Of a stretch of DNA of 34,371 bases, positions 1 to 8,076 are shown piece after piece (within the stretch, counting starts at the first letter, position 1; each line of letters begins with the position of its first letter). The DNA is taken from NCBI GenBank assembly GCA_013286325.1, contig JABDFZ010000024.1:1-34371 (forward strand). Direction: 5' to 3'. Made by a program: the position numbers and the translations under genes. Source of the DNA: Bacteroidota bacterium. Lineage in GTDB: Bacteria; Bacteroidota; Bacteroidia; Sphingobacteriales; Sphingobacteriaceae. The notes beneath the pieces are model-generated. The model worked only from the letters and a program-made list of their open reading frames with translations. It was not told the origin of the DNA and searched no databases.

Positions 1-1031
1 AACTCCAGCTTTACACCTTCATACTCAAACAATTTTTTGTATTGCTTAAGCAATGAGTTTTTAGGCTCGGTTAAAATATTGTGTAGCGCCTCACGATCTA
101 ACGGATTCAAATAAGTAAGTACAGGTAAGCGACCAATTAACTCAGGAATCAATCCAAATGATTTCAAATCCTGTGGTGTAATATACTTATATAAGTTCTT
201 CAGGTCGATTTCGCTATCATCACGTTTCATTTTATAACCAACAGTTTGCGTACGTAAACGATTGGCTATCTTTCTTTCAATACCGTCAAACGCACCGCCG
301 CATATAAAAAGAATATTATTGGTATTTACAGTGATCATTTTCTGATCCGGGTGTTTACGGCCACCCTGTGGGGGTACGTTAACATTAGTGCCTTCCAATA
401 TTTTTAATAATGCCTGTTGAACACCTTCGCCGGATACATCACGGGTGATGGAAGCATTGTCGCTCTTGCGGGCAATTTTATCAACCTCATCGATGTAAAC
501 AATGCCTCTTTCGGCAGTAGCCACATCATAATCTGCAGATTGCAGTAAACGAGTAAGGATACTTTCAACGTCCTCGCCCACATAACCGGCTTCTGTTAGT
601 ACAGTAGCATCGCAGATACAAAATGGAACATTTAATATTTTAGCAAGAGTTTTTGCAAGCAGGGTTTTCCCGGTACCGGTTTCTCCCACCATAATGATGT
701 TCGATTTTTCTATCTCCACATCATCCTTATCTATCCGCTGGTTTAAACGTTTGTAGTGGTTATAAACAGCTACAGATAATATTTTTTTGGCATCATCCTG
801 GCCAATAACATATTGGTCGAGATGGCTTTTCATTTCAGCCGGCTTTAATACTGCAGGCGTAATTGGTGATGTTTTCACCTTCCTTACCTTCAATTCCTCG
901 GCAAGTATTTCATTTGCCTGGTTTACGCACTTATCGCATATATGCGCATCAAGCCCCGCTATCAGCATCAGGGAGTCCTGTTTACCTGCCCCACAAAACG
1001 AACACCTGATCTCCTTGCTGTTTTTATTCAT
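1..1031 (-). CDS. clpX: ATP-dependent Clp protease, ATP-binding subunit ClpX (3' end beyond window)
   Basis: ClpX is the AAA+ unfoldase that selects substrates and feeds them to ClpP in the cytoplasm. About 343 N-terminal codons are present and the C-terminus lies left of base 1. Translation from the ATG at 1031 gives an N-terminal zinc-binding domain with two CxxC pairs (C10/C13 and C32/C35). Next come the Walker A motif GETGTGKT at residues 116-123, a Walker B stretch (VYIDEVDKI), a sensor region ([12 protein letters not shown]) and the IGRLPVL stretch typical of ClpX. No stop interrupts the frame. It lies downstream of clpP on the same strand, separated by 149 bases containing a hairpin, in the classic tig-clpP-clpX order. 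Identification is secure. Confidence 0.97.
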   Translation of the reverse strand, partial: MNKNSKEIRCSFCGAGKQDSLMLIAGLDAHICDKCVNQANEILAEELKVRKVKTSPITPAVLKPAEMKSHLDQYVIGQDDAKKILSVAVYNHYKRLNQRIDKDDVEIEKSNIIMVGETGTGKTLLAKTLAKILNVPFCICDATVLTEAGYVGEDVESILTRLLQSADYDVATAERGIVYIDEVDKIARKSDNASITRDVSGEGVQQALLKILEGTNVNVPPQGGRKHPDQKMITVNTNNILFICGGAFDGIERKIANRLRTQTVGYKMKRDDSEIDLKNLYKYITPQDLKSFGLIPELIGRLPVLTYLNPLDREALHNILTEPKNSLLKQYKKLFEYEGVKLE

Positions 1032-1097
1032 TTGATTTCTTTCTTATTCAAATTTAATTAAAAAGTCGGAATTAGTCAACCACAGATTAGTTAATTA

Positions 1098-1154
1098 GAG
1101 ATCAGAGACTGGGGATTAGTTTTTTCTGATCTCTAACCTCCAGTCTCTGATCTC
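1098..1154. repeat. 15-bp inverted repeat between clpP and clpX
   Basis: The arms at 1098-1112 and 1140-1154 are perfect inverted copies (GAGATCAGAGACTGG and its complement) around a 27-base loop. It could fold into a strong hairpin in the clpP-clpX transcript. There is no long T-run directly after either arm, so it is better read as an intergenic repeat or RNA-processing site than as a simple terminator. Confidence 0.6.
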
Positions 1155-1180
1155 CAATCACAAGTCTATAGTCACCGGCC

Positions 1181-1882
1181 TTAAGCCTTATTTCCTCTTA
1201 AAATTTCGTCAACCATACCAAATTCTTTAGCCTCTTCGGCAATCATCCAGTGGTCACGATCAGAAGCATCCCATACTTTTTCATAAGACGTGCCGCTGTG
1301 ATCAGCAATTATCTGGTATAATTCCTTTTTAAGCTTAGTTATTTCGTGATACGTAATTTCTATATCACTTTGTTGCCCTTGTGCGCCACCAGATGGCTGA
1401 TGGATCATTACCCTTGCATGTGGTAATGCCGCTCTTTTGCCTGCTGCGCCTGCACATAATAATACTGCACCCATTGAAGCAGCCATACCGGTACAAATTG
1501 TTGCAACGTCGTTTGATATAAATTGCATGGTATCATAGATACCTAAACCTGCATAAACTGACCCACCAGGTGAGTTTATATAGATCTGAATATCGCGCTT
1601 ACTATCAGCCGATTGCAGGAACAGCAATTGAGCCTGGATAATGTTTGCAATATTTTCATAAATCGCATCACCAAGGAAGATGATACGGTCCATCATCAAA
1701 CGCGAGAATACGTCCATTTGTGCTACGTTTAGCTGGCGTTCCTCAATAATATAGGGTGTCATACCGGTTGGCAGTTTACTTCTGTCAACCCCTGCAATAA
1801 ATTTATCTACATAAATACTGTTAATACGATGGTGTTTAACAGCATATTTCCGGAATTCATTTTTATCGATGTTACTACTCAT
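1181..1882 (-). CDS. clpP: ATP-dependent Clp protease proteolytic subunit ClpP
   Basis: ClpP is the serine peptidase core of the ClpXP/ClpAP protease, forming a cytoplasmic tetradecameric barrel. The 233-residue product shows the full catalytic triad: Ser136 in GMAASMGA, His161 in VMIHQPSGG and Asp210 in ASDRD. Their spacings (25 and 49 residues) equal those of the E. coli enzyme. The oxyanion/substrate-binding strand INSPGGSVYAGLGIYD is at about residues 102-117. An N-terminal extension of roughly 25-30 residues precedes the region corresponding to the mature enzyme, as is common where a propeptide is cleaved. The gene lies between tig (upstream) and clpX (downstream), the usual order, but is separated from tig by 311 bases rich in repeats. 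Confidence 0.97.
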   Translation of the reverse strand: MSSNIDKNEFRKYAVKHHRINSIYVDKFIAGVDRSKLPTGMTPYIIEERQLNVAQMDVFSRLMMDRIIFLGDAIYENIANIIQAQLLFLQSADSKRDIQIYINSPGGSVYAGLGIYDTMQFISNDVATICTGMAASMGAVLLCAGAAGKRAALPHARVMIHQPSGGAQGQQSDIEITYHEITKLKKELYQIIADHSGTSYEKVWDASDRDHWMIAEEAKEFGMVDEILRGNKA

Positions 1883-2014
1883 GGTTTTTTTGTTAAGATG
1901 CGGGTTTTAATCGCGATAAATATAGTTGTTACTTAAATACAATTACTACCAGAAAGTTTGTTAAAAGTAAATTTATTTGGCAAAAGTCCGGAAGTTTAAA
2001 CTGACATCACCCCG

Positions 2015-2112
2015 CGTGTCATGCTGAACTTGTTTCAGCACCTCACTTGTTAAGCCGGCATCTTGCCGGCGACATGTCCAATGAGATGCCGAAACAAGTT
2101 CGGCATGACGTG
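2015..2112. repeat. Long imperfect inverted repeat, REP/MITE-like intergenic element
   Basis: The arms at 2015-2045 and 2082-2112 are about 31 bases each with roughly five mismatches; the conserved core is GAAACAAGTTC. Inside the loop a second small hairpin, GCCGGC at 2054-2059 and 2065-2070, is nested. The element fills most of the 311-base clpP-tig gap (1883-2193), has no coding capacity, and is flanked by the 9-base direct repeat AAAAGTCCG at 1982-1990 and 2130-2138. It resembles dispersed intergenic hairpin repeats rather than a gene-specific regulator. Confidence 0.65.
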
Positions 2113-2130
2113 TAGGGGCTTTAGAATATA

Positions 2131-2171
2131 AAAGTCCGAAAGCAGAAGCTATTCTCCCACTTTCGGACTTT
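2131..2171 (-). terminator. Hairpin downstream of tig
   Basis: A perfect 12-base inverted repeat (AAAGTCCGAAAG at 2131-2142, its complement at 2160-2171) begins 23 bases past the tig stop codon on the minus strand. It probably terminates or stabilises the tig mRNA. There is no strong U-run, so the terminator call is tentative. Confidence 0.45.
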
Positions 2172-2193
2172 CTGTCTTTACTGACTTTCAGAC

Positions 2194-3546
2194 TTACTGT
2201 GCAAACTGCTTAGTAAACTCGGTATATAATATTTCCTTTTTATCTAAAGTAATTACGCTTTTAATGTAATCAAATACCCTGAATGCTTTTACATCCTCAA
2301 ATATTTTGTTCGCATTTTCTTTATTCTGCAAGTACTGAACAGTATATTGACTCAATTGCTCGTTATCAATACCCTGCGGGCTATACATTCTGAATTGTTG
2401 CTCCAAACGCAATTTAGCAAGCTCAAAAACTTCTTCGTATTTTATTTCGATGTTGTTTTCTTTAATGATCTTGTTTTCAATCAGTGTCCATTTAAGGTTT
2501 TTAGCAAAATCGCTGTATCCGCCTGCCAGTTCTTCAGCAGTCAGTTTTTCGTTGGTTGCTTTTAACCAGCGTTTTAAAAACTCATCAGGCAATTCAAATT
2601 GAACTTTGTTTAAACCATACTGATAAATATCATCCTGTAATTTGCGTTCAGCATCCTGAACCATCATGGCTTCAATTTCTTCAGTTATTTTGGTCCTGAA
2701 CCCTGCTTCGTCAGTTACTGCACCTTCACCAAATAATTTGTCAAAGAACTCCTGGTTCAGATCACTCTCTTCTAAACGGTTAACGTTTTTAACAGTTAAG
2801 CGGAAGTTCGATTTCAGATCTGCTGCTGTTTCTTCATCAATTTTTAATAAACCAGCAACCTTTGCTGTATCGTTATCAAACGCTTTCTGAATATCAAGCA
2901 CTACCTCATCACCTTTTTTCAAGCCGATCAATGATTTTTTAATTTTCTCATCCTTGATCTGATCTAAACGGACAGATGCGGTATTGCTTATTCCATCCTC
3001 AAAAACAGAACCATCCGGCGAAAGCTGCACTAAATCTGAATAAAGCACATCGTCATCTGCCGATACGTCAGGATTTGTCATTTTGCCATAACTACGGCGG
3101 ATACTTTTGATACGTGACGCCAATGTTTCGTCATCAACCTTAATAACGTATTGGGTTATTTTATCTTTCGATGAAAAGTCAATAGCAAACTCAGGGGCTA
3201 AACCAACTTCATAGTTAAATTCAAAGTTATCGGCAAAATCCCAGTTATATTCTTTTTCAGCATCAACCTTTGGTAACGGCTGACCTAAAACTTCCAGCTG
3301 CTCGTCCTCTAAATATTTATTCAAAGTATCCGAAAGCATATTGTTAATCTCGTCAACCAAAATGCTTTTGCCATACATTCTTTTTATGTGCGAAGCTGGC
3401 ACCATACCAGGGCGAAACCCTGGTATCTTAGCTTTTTTTGCGTGATCCTTAATTGCTTTATCAACACGTGGCTGATAGTCTTCTGGATTAATATTGATTT
3501 TTACAACTGCATTCAGGTTATCAATTTTTTCCTGTGATATATTCAT
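2194..3546 (-). CDS. tig: Trigger factor, ribosome-associated chaperone
   Basis: Trigger factor binds the ribosome exit tunnel and shields nascent chains. The 450-residue product has the ribosome-docking signature in IPGFRPGMVP (residues 41-50; loop G43-F44-R45-P46-G47) within the N-terminal domain. A middle region corresponding to the FKBP/PPIase position is divergent, and a long, charged, helix-rich C-terminal chaperone region follows. Length fits the family (about 430-450 residues). Position upstream of clpP and clpX on the same strand matches the widespread tig-clpP-clpX order. The ATG at 3546 is followed by MNISQEKIDN, a normal start for Bacteroidota homologs. Confidence 0.95.
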   Translation of the reverse strand: MNISQEKIDNLNAVVKININPEDYQPRVDKAIKDHAKKAKIPGFRPGMVPASHIKRMYGKSILVDEINNMLSDTLNKYLEDEQLEVLGQPLPKVDAEKEYNWDFADNFEFNYEVGLAPEFAIDFSSKDKITQYVIKVDDETLASRIKSIRRSYGKMTNPDVSADDDVLYSDLVQLSPDGSVFEDGISNTASVRLDQIKDEKIKKSLIGLKKGDEVVLDIQKAFDNDTAKVAGLLKIDEETAADLKSNFRLTVKNVNRLEESDLNQEFFDKLFGEGAVTDEAGFRTKITEEIEAMMVQDAERKLQDDIYQYGLNKVQFELPDEFLKRWLKATNEKLTAEELAGGYSDFAKNLKWTLIENKIIKENNIEIKYEEVFELAKLRLEQQFRMYSPQGIDNEQLSQYTVQYLQNKENANKIFEDVKAFRVFDYIKSVITLDKKEILYTEFTKQFAQ

Positions 3547-3665
3547 CTTTTACCGGTATTTTAATCTTAAATGTGTACGCACAAGCGGCCTTAAAATTAT
3601 AGACACATAAGCGCCTGCTTTTGGAGGGGCAAAGGTATGAAAAAAGTACGAAAGTTTTAAAACAG

Positions 3666-3712
3666 GAAGTCCGAAAGTGAAAAAGCAATGATCTTTCCCA
3701 ATTCCGGACTTC
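3666..3712 (-). repeat. AGTCCG-type hairpin downstream of the first DUF2807 gene
   Basis: GAAGTCCG at 3666-3673 and its complement at 3705-3712 form an 8-base stem with a 31-base loop, between the stop at 3731 and the tig start at 3546. The arm is the same short phrase (AAGTCCGAAAG) found in the hairpin at 2131-2171, so it belongs to a local family of intergenic repeats. It may end the upstream transcript. Confidence 0.45.
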
Positions 3713-3730
3713 AAAGTTTTAAATTATAGA

Positions 3731-4393
3731 TTAGCTGATCTTTGTAACTGTTGATGAGCCTTTATTATCATTAGTTATGGTAGGATTGCCCTCATATTTT
3801 ACAACCGATTTTCCTGTTGTATGTAAAGTCATGGTAGTAGAAACATTTACTTGATAGGTGCCTGAACCTGATGTTTGGGTGGTAAAGCTTTGTACAGGGA
3901 AACCAAGCGCGTTAAGTGTGCCCTGCCCACTAACGTTAATGCTGTGTGAAGTAGCCGATCCTGTTAAATTGAAGGTACTTTGTCCGCTGATATTACTGTT
4001 AACGCTTGTTGCAGTAAGGCTTAAAGTGATGGTATCATGCCCGGATGATTGAATAGAGATAGTCTCGGCAGTTAAAGTTCCGGATACGGTATCCTGTCCT
4101 GCTACCTGCAGGCTTGTAAGTGTACCCACACCTATTGTAATTGATATTGAATCAGACCCACAAAGGTTATCAGTGGTAGAAATTGAAAGCGTGCCATTAC
4201 TTACGTTTGTAGCAATGTATTGCATCAGGTTGTCATCGGCAGTAATGCTAACTAAGTAAGAACTATCCTGGGTTAGCGTAACGGTGTAGTTGCCCAAAAT
4301 ATTCACTTTGGTAAAGCTTGCCATTTGACGTTTTACGGTAGTTGAGTTGCCAGAACCTTCAATGCAACCCGATTTGGATGAGGTACTTTTCAT
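3731..4393 (-). CDS. Head-GIN (DUF2807) protein lacking a signal peptide
   Basis: The 220-residue protein is a paralog of the products at 5603 and 6461. All share a C-x-x-GSG start, F(T/S)(K/R)(V/I)N, QDSS, ITAD-(D/T)-NL, and repeated beta-strand units rich in Ser, Thr and Gly, as expected for the DUF2807 head-GIN beta-solenoid. Unlike them it begins MKSTSSKSGCIEGSG. The initiating MK is followed directly by the mature-domain Cys, with no hydrophobic stretch or lipobox. Upstream DNA is a terminator hairpin plus a leader resembling those of the paralogs, so no missed upstream exon-like segment or frameshifted signal sequence is visible. It is therefore predicted to stay in the cytoplasm or to be a decaying copy. 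The molecular role of the family is unknown; envelope or surface association is usual. Confidence 0.8.
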   Translation of the reverse strand: MKSTSSKSGCIEGSGNSTTVKRQMASFTKVNILGNYTVTLTQDSSYLVSITADDNLMQYIATNVSNGTLSISTTDNLCGSDSISITIGVGTLTSLQVAGQDTVSGTLTAETISIQSSGHDTITLSLTATSVNSNISGQSTFNLTGSATSHSINVSGQGTLNALGFPVQSFTTQTSGSGTYQVNVSTTMTLHTTGKSVVKYEGNPTITNDNKGSSTVTKIS

Positions 4394-4433
4394 AATATTA
4401 TGTGATTAAAGTTTAAGTTGGCCAAAAATAAAA

Positions 4434-4458
4434 AAAGTTTTCCCAATAAGAAAACTTT
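4434..4458 (-). terminator. Intrinsic terminator of the cytochrome c gene
   Basis: On the minus strand the 9-base stem AAAGTTTTC / GAAAACTTT (4450-4458 with 4434-4442, 7-base loop) is followed by a T-rich run, 40 bases beyond the cytochrome stop at 4498. This is a good Rho-independent terminator and also separates the downstream DUF2807 gene at 3731 from the cytochrome transcript. Confidence 0.75.
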
Positions 4459-4497
4459 AACTTAAAAATAACATTGCTTAGTTTAACCTGTAATAAT

Positions 4498-5496
4498 TCA
4501 CTTAGAACTTTCAGGACCAGCAAAGCTATTTGCACGAAATTTAATCACTTTATTGTTAATTGGTTTCACTGTTTTTAGGTAAGCGAACATCGCTTTCAGG
4601 TCGTTTTCACTCATTCTGCTGTAACCATACCAGGGCATAATTGTCTGCACATCAGCCGCCGATACTTTAACCGCTTTTGATTTATCATTAAACGCTTTAA
4701 ATCTTTGTACAAAAACATCAGTTGTCCAGCTGCCTATTCCGGTGGTTTTATCCGGAGTAATATTAGCAGATACTATTGTATTAAAGCCCATCCTGAATTC
4801 GCGACCTCCGGCAAATTCCATTCCTGCCAACATTTTACCGTTATTATTCTGTGTATGGCAGTCCATACATGCGGCTGCATTAACCAGGTATGCACCATAC
4901 TTAACGGTATCAGTAGTATTTGGTAATGTACCCAAGGTTGCCTTTTGCGGAAATGTGTGCACCAGTATATTAAGCGGAAAATTGTAGGTTGCCTTAGGAT
5001 AGCTGGTATTAACCGGCTTAAGAGTACGCAGGTATGCAATAATGGCATAAACATCCTCCTTGCTCATTTTTGAGTAGGATGGCCAGGGCATCAGTGGAAA
5101 TATAGCATTGCCATTTTTGCGTACCCCACAGGTAATAGCACGAAAAAGCTCACCGTCAGTCCATCCCTTTAAATTATACGGCGTAATATTAGGAACATGA
5201 ACGCTGCCCGGGAAACTCACTTTTTTATCAAAAAGTTCACCGCCCCCGCCGAGGCGGTTGTCTGATATAGGCCCGGCGAATTTAGACCAATCACGTTGCG
5301 AATGGCAATCGTTACAAAGAGCTACATTATTAGCAAGGTAATTACCCCTGGCAATGAGTTGAGGAGTCGCTTTTATGCTGATATTTTCAGCTTTACCCAC
5401 ATCAGGTAATGCCAAAGTTATATAGGATACAGCACAGATAACGATAAGTACAATTGCAATTACAGCATATAAAAGTACTTTCTTAAGTTTCTTCAT
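4498..5496 (-). CDS. Membrane-anchored diheme cytochrome c
   Basis: This is an electron carrier facing the periplasm. The 332-residue protein has an N-terminal uncleaved-looking transmembrane helix (about residues 7-29, VLLYAVIAIVLIVICAV). Two cytochrome c domains follow, with heme-binding motifs CNDCH (61-65) and CMDCH (210-214). Each domain carries a likely axial methionine in an (L/I)MPW motif (Met136 and Met287) and a following SKMSKED or SRMSEND turn, which shows the domains arose by duplication. The arrangement resembles cytochrome subunits of membrane dehydrogenases, but no dehydrogenase gene is adjacent, so its electron donor is not known. It sits between two DUF2807 paralogs and has its own terminator. 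Confidence 0.88.
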   Translation of the reverse strand: MKKLKKVLLYAVIAIVLIVICAVSYITLALPDVGKAENISIKATPQLIARGNYLANNVALCNDCHSQRDWSKFAGPISDNRLGGGGELFDKKVSFPGSVHVPNITPYNLKGWTDGELFRAITCGVRKNGNAIFPLMPWPSYSKMSKEDVYAIIAYLRTLKPVNTSYPKATYNFPLNILVHTFPQKATLGTLPNTTDTVKYGAYLVNAAACMDCHTQNNNGKMLAGMEFAGGREFRMGFNTIVSANITPDKTTGIGSWTTDVFVQRFKAFNDKSKAVKVSAADVQTIMPWYGYSRMSENDLKAMFAYLKTVKPINNKVIKFRANSFAGPESSK

Positions 5497-5509
5497 AAAT
5501 AGTGGGTTG

Positions 5510-5587
5510 GGTTGATTGAGTTACTAATATAAATAAAAATCTTTTGAAAGATTATCAACTTATTTATCTGAACCAACTCAATCAACC
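5510..5587. repeat. 13-bp inverted repeat upstream of the cytochrome c gene
   Basis: GGTTGATTGAGTT at 5510-5522 is perfectly inverted at 5575-5587. An inner stem AATCTTT/AAAGATT lies near 5538-5553. A similar GTTGATTGGATTGATTG phrase occurs at 26857-26873 after susE. The element occupies the gap between the DUF2807 gene ending at 5603 and the cytochrome start at 5496 and could end the upstream transcript. Confidence 0.5.
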
Positions 5588-5602
5588 GGCCCAACTATGC
5601 TT

Positions 5603-6343
5603 TTATTTCGCTTTTTGAACTATTGAAATACCTGAATGCTGGTTTGTAATTTTTGGATCACCCATATATTTTACATCAGATGTTCCGGATGTATGTACAT
5701 CTAATGTATTTACAGCATTAACCTGAAAGTTTCCTACCCCTGAAGTATGAGTAGTATAAGCGCCAACAACAAAATTGTAGGCTTTAAGGGTACCGGTCCC
5801 GCTGACAGTAATATCATGTGATGCAGCTTTTCCTGTTAAATTGATGGTACCTTTACCGCTAATGGTGCTGGTAAGACTAGTTGCATTAAGAGTCATGGTA
5901 ACATTATCAGCGCCTGATAACTGAAAAGCAAAACTCTGTGCATTTATTGCACTATCGGCAGTTATTACTTCTTTTCCTGAAGCTATTACAGCAGCCAGAT
6001 TACCTACACCAATATTGATATTTATAGTACTGGTGCTGCAAATACTTTGCTGGTTTGAAATAACAAGGGTACCGTTAGTTACAGTAGTTTTAATGTACTG
6101 AAACAAGTTGGTATCAGCAGTAATGGTTACACCATAAGAGCTGTCCTGTTTTAAAACTACATTGTAATCGCCCTGAAGGTTCACTTTAGTAAAAGTACCA
6201 GGGGTACGTTTTTGGGATGCTGAAGTTCCCGAACCTTTAATGCAGTTAGAACCGCCATTGTTGTTGTTGTTACCGCATGAGAATGCTCCGGCAAGCATAA
6301 AGCCTGCAGCTGTTGCCAGAATGGCTAATTGAATACGTTTCAT
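5603..6343 (-). CDS. Head-GIN (DUF2807) lipoprotein
   Basis: The 246-residue product starts with a lipoprotein signal peptide (MKRIQLAILATAAGFMLAGAFSC, lipobox Cys at 23), followed by an Asn/Gly linker (GNNNNNGGSN) and then the C-x-x-GSG start of the DUF2807 domain. Its body is a run of short beta-strand repeats with recurring SG, GTL and TTSG/HTSG elements, typical of the head-GIN beta-solenoid. It is expected in the outer membrane or periplasm. It is a paralog of the products at 3731 and 6461. Terminator hairpins lie both upstream (6389-6414) and possibly downstream, so it seems to be transcribed alone. Function within the envelope is not known. Confidence 0.85.
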   Translation of the reverse strand: MKRIQLAILATAAGFMLAGAFSCGNNNNNGGSNCIKGSGTSASQKRTPGTFTKVNLQGDYNVVLKQDSSYGVTITADTNLFQYIKTTVTNGTLVISNQQSICSTSTININIGVGNLAAVIASGKEVITADSAINAQSFAFQLSGADNVTMTLNATSLTSTISGKGTINLTGKAASHDITVSGTGTLKAYNFVVGAYTTHTSGVGNFQVNAVNTLDVHTSGTSDVKYMGDPKITNQHSGISIVQKAK

Positions 6344-6388
6344 ATTAATTAATTTTGATAAAGTTTTAGTTACATCAAAATTAAAAAA

Positions 6389-6414
6389 AAGCTATAACAA
6401 TTGCTATAGCTTTA
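6389..6414 (-). terminator. Intrinsic terminator after the 6461 lipoprotein gene
   Basis: On the minus strand the stem AAAGCTATA/TATAGCTTT (6406-6414 with 6389-6397) is followed by eight or more T residues. It starts 47 bases beyond the stop codon at 6461. This is a clear Rho-independent terminator. Confidence 0.8.
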
Positions 6415-6460
6415 AATAAAATATTTGTTAAGTTTTTTTCTGAAACGGGTTAGCAAGTAC

Positions 6461-7180
6461 TCAGTTCACCTTTTCGACAGACGAAGCCCCTGATTTATCG
6501 TTGGTAACACTTGGATTACCTTTATATCTTACTTCTGATGCACCGCTCGAATGTACATTTAAAGTATTTAAAACATTTACCTCGCTATGTCCCATGCCCG
6601 AAGTCTGGATATCACACTTGCTTACAACGAAATCAAAAGCATGAACCTTACCACTGCCACTTGTTTCAATATCATGCGAAGTGGCCTGGCCTCTCAGGTT
6701 TAGTTCTGTAACGCCGCTTCCATGAGTAGTTACGTTAGCTGCATTTAAATCCATCGTAATTTTGGTAACGCCAGCTAACCTAAGATGTAAATCGCTTGTA
6801 ATTATTTTACCATCGCCTTCTACCTCAACTGCCCCCGATGCTTTTAATTCTTCCAGGTTACGGATCCCGATATTTACAAGCATTTCTTTTGATTTACATA
6901 TATTTCTTTTTGTGTAAATACGCAATTTGCCGTCACTTACCTCTGTTTTAATATATTTAAGCAGGTTATCGTCAGCAGTTATTTTTACCGACATAGAGCT
7001 ATCCTGCTTTATCACTACTTTAAATGCCCCTGAAATATTTATGCGGCTAAAATCACCTCCTTTACGGTCTTCAGATTTTACATTACCAGAGCCATGCACG
7101 CAGTTAAACCTGCAAGACGAAAAACCACCAAGAGTAATCCCGGCAATTAGTAACAATATTAGTAAATGTATCTTTTTCAT
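6461..7180 (-). CDS. Head-GIN (DUF2807) lipoprotein
   Basis: The 239-residue protein has a lipoprotein signal peptide ending in GGFSSC (Cys23) and the same C-x-x-GSG, DFSRINISGAF, QDSS and ITADDNL elements as its tandem neighbours. The rest consists of repeated short strands with GSG, TSG and SSG turns, consistent with a DUF2807 beta-solenoid. It is more basic and less Asn-rich than the copy at 5603. It is bounded by terminator hairpins on both sides. A TGTAAC box at 7216-7221 lies 36 bases before the start and could be the -35 element of an ECF-type promoter (TGTAAC-N17-AGTC), though this copy of the motif is weaker than those at 7957, 11323 and 13355. No biochemical role is established. Confidence 0.85.
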   Translation of the reverse strand: MKKIHLLILLLIAGITLGGFSSCRFNCVHGSGNVKSEDRKGGDFSRINISGAFKVVIKQDSSMSVKITADDNLLKYIKTEVSDGKLRIYTKRNICKSKEMLVNIGIRNLEELKASGAVEVEGDGKIITSDLHLRLAGVTKITMDLNAANVTTHGSGVTELNLRGQATSHDIETSGSGKVHAFDFVVSKCDIQTSGMGHSEVNVLNTLNVHSSGASEVRYKGNPSVTNDKSGASSVEKVN

Positions 7181-7232
7181 GTTTTTATGTTTTGGACTAT
7201 TAATAATTGGGTTAAGTTACATCAAAAATAAA

Positions 7233-7259
7233 AAAAGCTGTCATATTGTGGCAGCTTTT
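7233..7259 (-). terminator. Intrinsic terminator after the 7291 gene
   Basis: The stem AAAAGCTG/CAGCTTTT (7252-7259 with 7233-7240, extended inward by a G-U and two further pairs) is followed on the minus strand by a long T-run. It lies about 32 bases past the stop at 7291. Confidence 0.8.
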
Positions 7260-7290
7260 AAATATAAGCTATGTTTACAAACCTTTCGGT

Positions 7291-7899
7291 TTAAAGATCA
7301 GCCAGATCATCTGCTTTGTAAGCAACAGGTGCTAAAGTTTGTTTTTTTACTGTGTGAGCTGCAACCAGGTCTTTATGATTAACGTTTTCTTCGAAGTTGT
7401 AATTTAAAGAGTATTCGTTTACGGTTCCGCTCAAGTTTGCTTTTGCTGCATCGTTTACAGTTACATCAGCGCTATAAGCATCTAAGTTTAGTTTAGCAGA
7501 AGCATTGTTGTGCAGGTCAACTTCAAACTCAATCTTTGAAATATTTCCGAATGATTTTACTTCTGAATTATCAAAAGCAGAGATTGAACGCAGATCATTT
7601 GCTGTAACCCATACAACCAGTTTATCTGTTTTGTATGATGAGATCCTTAACACACCATTTTTGCTTTGAACCAAAGCGCTTTCGCTATAATATTTGTTGT
7701 AAACTTTTACCTGGTCGGTTGCACCGTCAGAGATATAAAGTTCAACGTTTCCGTGTACTTCTATTTTGTTGATTGCGCTGATATCAGTTAAAATTGTATA
7801 TGTATTATCTGCATTTTTTGCAGTGGCGGCATAAGTTGAATTTGTTGCTCCCAATGCTACAACGAGCATTGTGAAGATGGTTATGATTAGAGTTTTCAT
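7291..7899 (-). CDS. Secreted head-GIN-like (DUF2807) protein, paralog 1
   Basis: The 202-residue product begins MKTLIITIFTMLVVALGATNSTYA-ATA, a Sec signal peptide with probable cleavage after TYA; no lipobox is present. The mature part contains ISAINKIEVHGNVELYISD, VYNKYYSESALVQSKNG and VVWVTANDLRSISAFDN, followed by a DLHNNASAKLNLDAYSADV repeat region, i.e. a short beta-solenoid of the DUF2807 type. It is closely related to the products at 10670 and 12692. I chose the ATG at 7899 rather than an in-frame ATG at 7923, because the signal peptide starts there and the paralogs align at that Met. An ECF-like promoter lies 58 bases upstream. The role is unknown, probably envelope-related. Confidence 0.82.
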   Translation of the reverse strand: MKTLIITIFTMLVVALGATNSTYAATAKNADNTYTILTDISAINKIEVHGNVELYISDGATDQVKVYNKYYSESALVQSKNGVLRISSYKTDKLVVWVTANDLRSISAFDNSEVKSFGNISKIEFEVDLHNNASAKLNLDAYSADVTVNDAAKANLSGTVNEYSLNYNFEENVNHKDLVAAHTVKKQTLAPVAYKADDLADL

Positions 7900-7956
7900 G
7901 ATATTTATATGTTTGATTGTCAATTAATTATTTCTAAATTTCAAATACACTAATAA

Positions 7957-7982
7957 GACGAATACAGATAAAAAACGTTACA
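7957..7982 (-). promoter_or_regulatory. ECF-sigma-like promoter of DUF2807 paralog 1
   Basis: Minus-strand TGTAAC (7977-7982) followed after exactly 16 bases by CGTC (7957-7960) matches the general ECF promoter pattern (-35 with AAC, -10 CGTC-like). The same two boxes at the same spacing occur before the paralogs at 10670 and 12692. The transcript would begin near 7950, giving a leader of about 50 bases. Confidence 0.6.
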
Positions 7983-8052
7983 GCAATATGCCCTGTATTA
8001 GGTGTGAGGGCAGTTTTACTAGGTAAATGGGCGGATTTTGTCGGTGAAAAAG
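7983..8052. repeat. Conserved block upstream of the -35 box, with TGCCCT/AGGGCA dyad
   Basis: About 70 bases directly upstream of the promoter at 7957-7982 are nearly identical to 11349-11418 upstream of the 10670 gene. The block contains the dyad TGCCCT-N12-AGGGCA at 7989-7994 and 8007-8012. It may be an operator or simply part of the duplicated unit. The rest of the gap to the kinase start at 8218 holds only an 11-base inverted repeat. Confidence 0.55.
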
Positions 8053-8076
8053 TGAAGAAAAACCCATGGTTGAGAA

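Noticed and set aside
7181..7290. TGTAAC-N17-AGTC upstream of 6461 as a firm ECF promoter
   Set aside because: Spacing and -10 box differ from the three strong copies, and the same TGTAAC before 5603 has no matching -10; kept only as a possibility in the gene entry.
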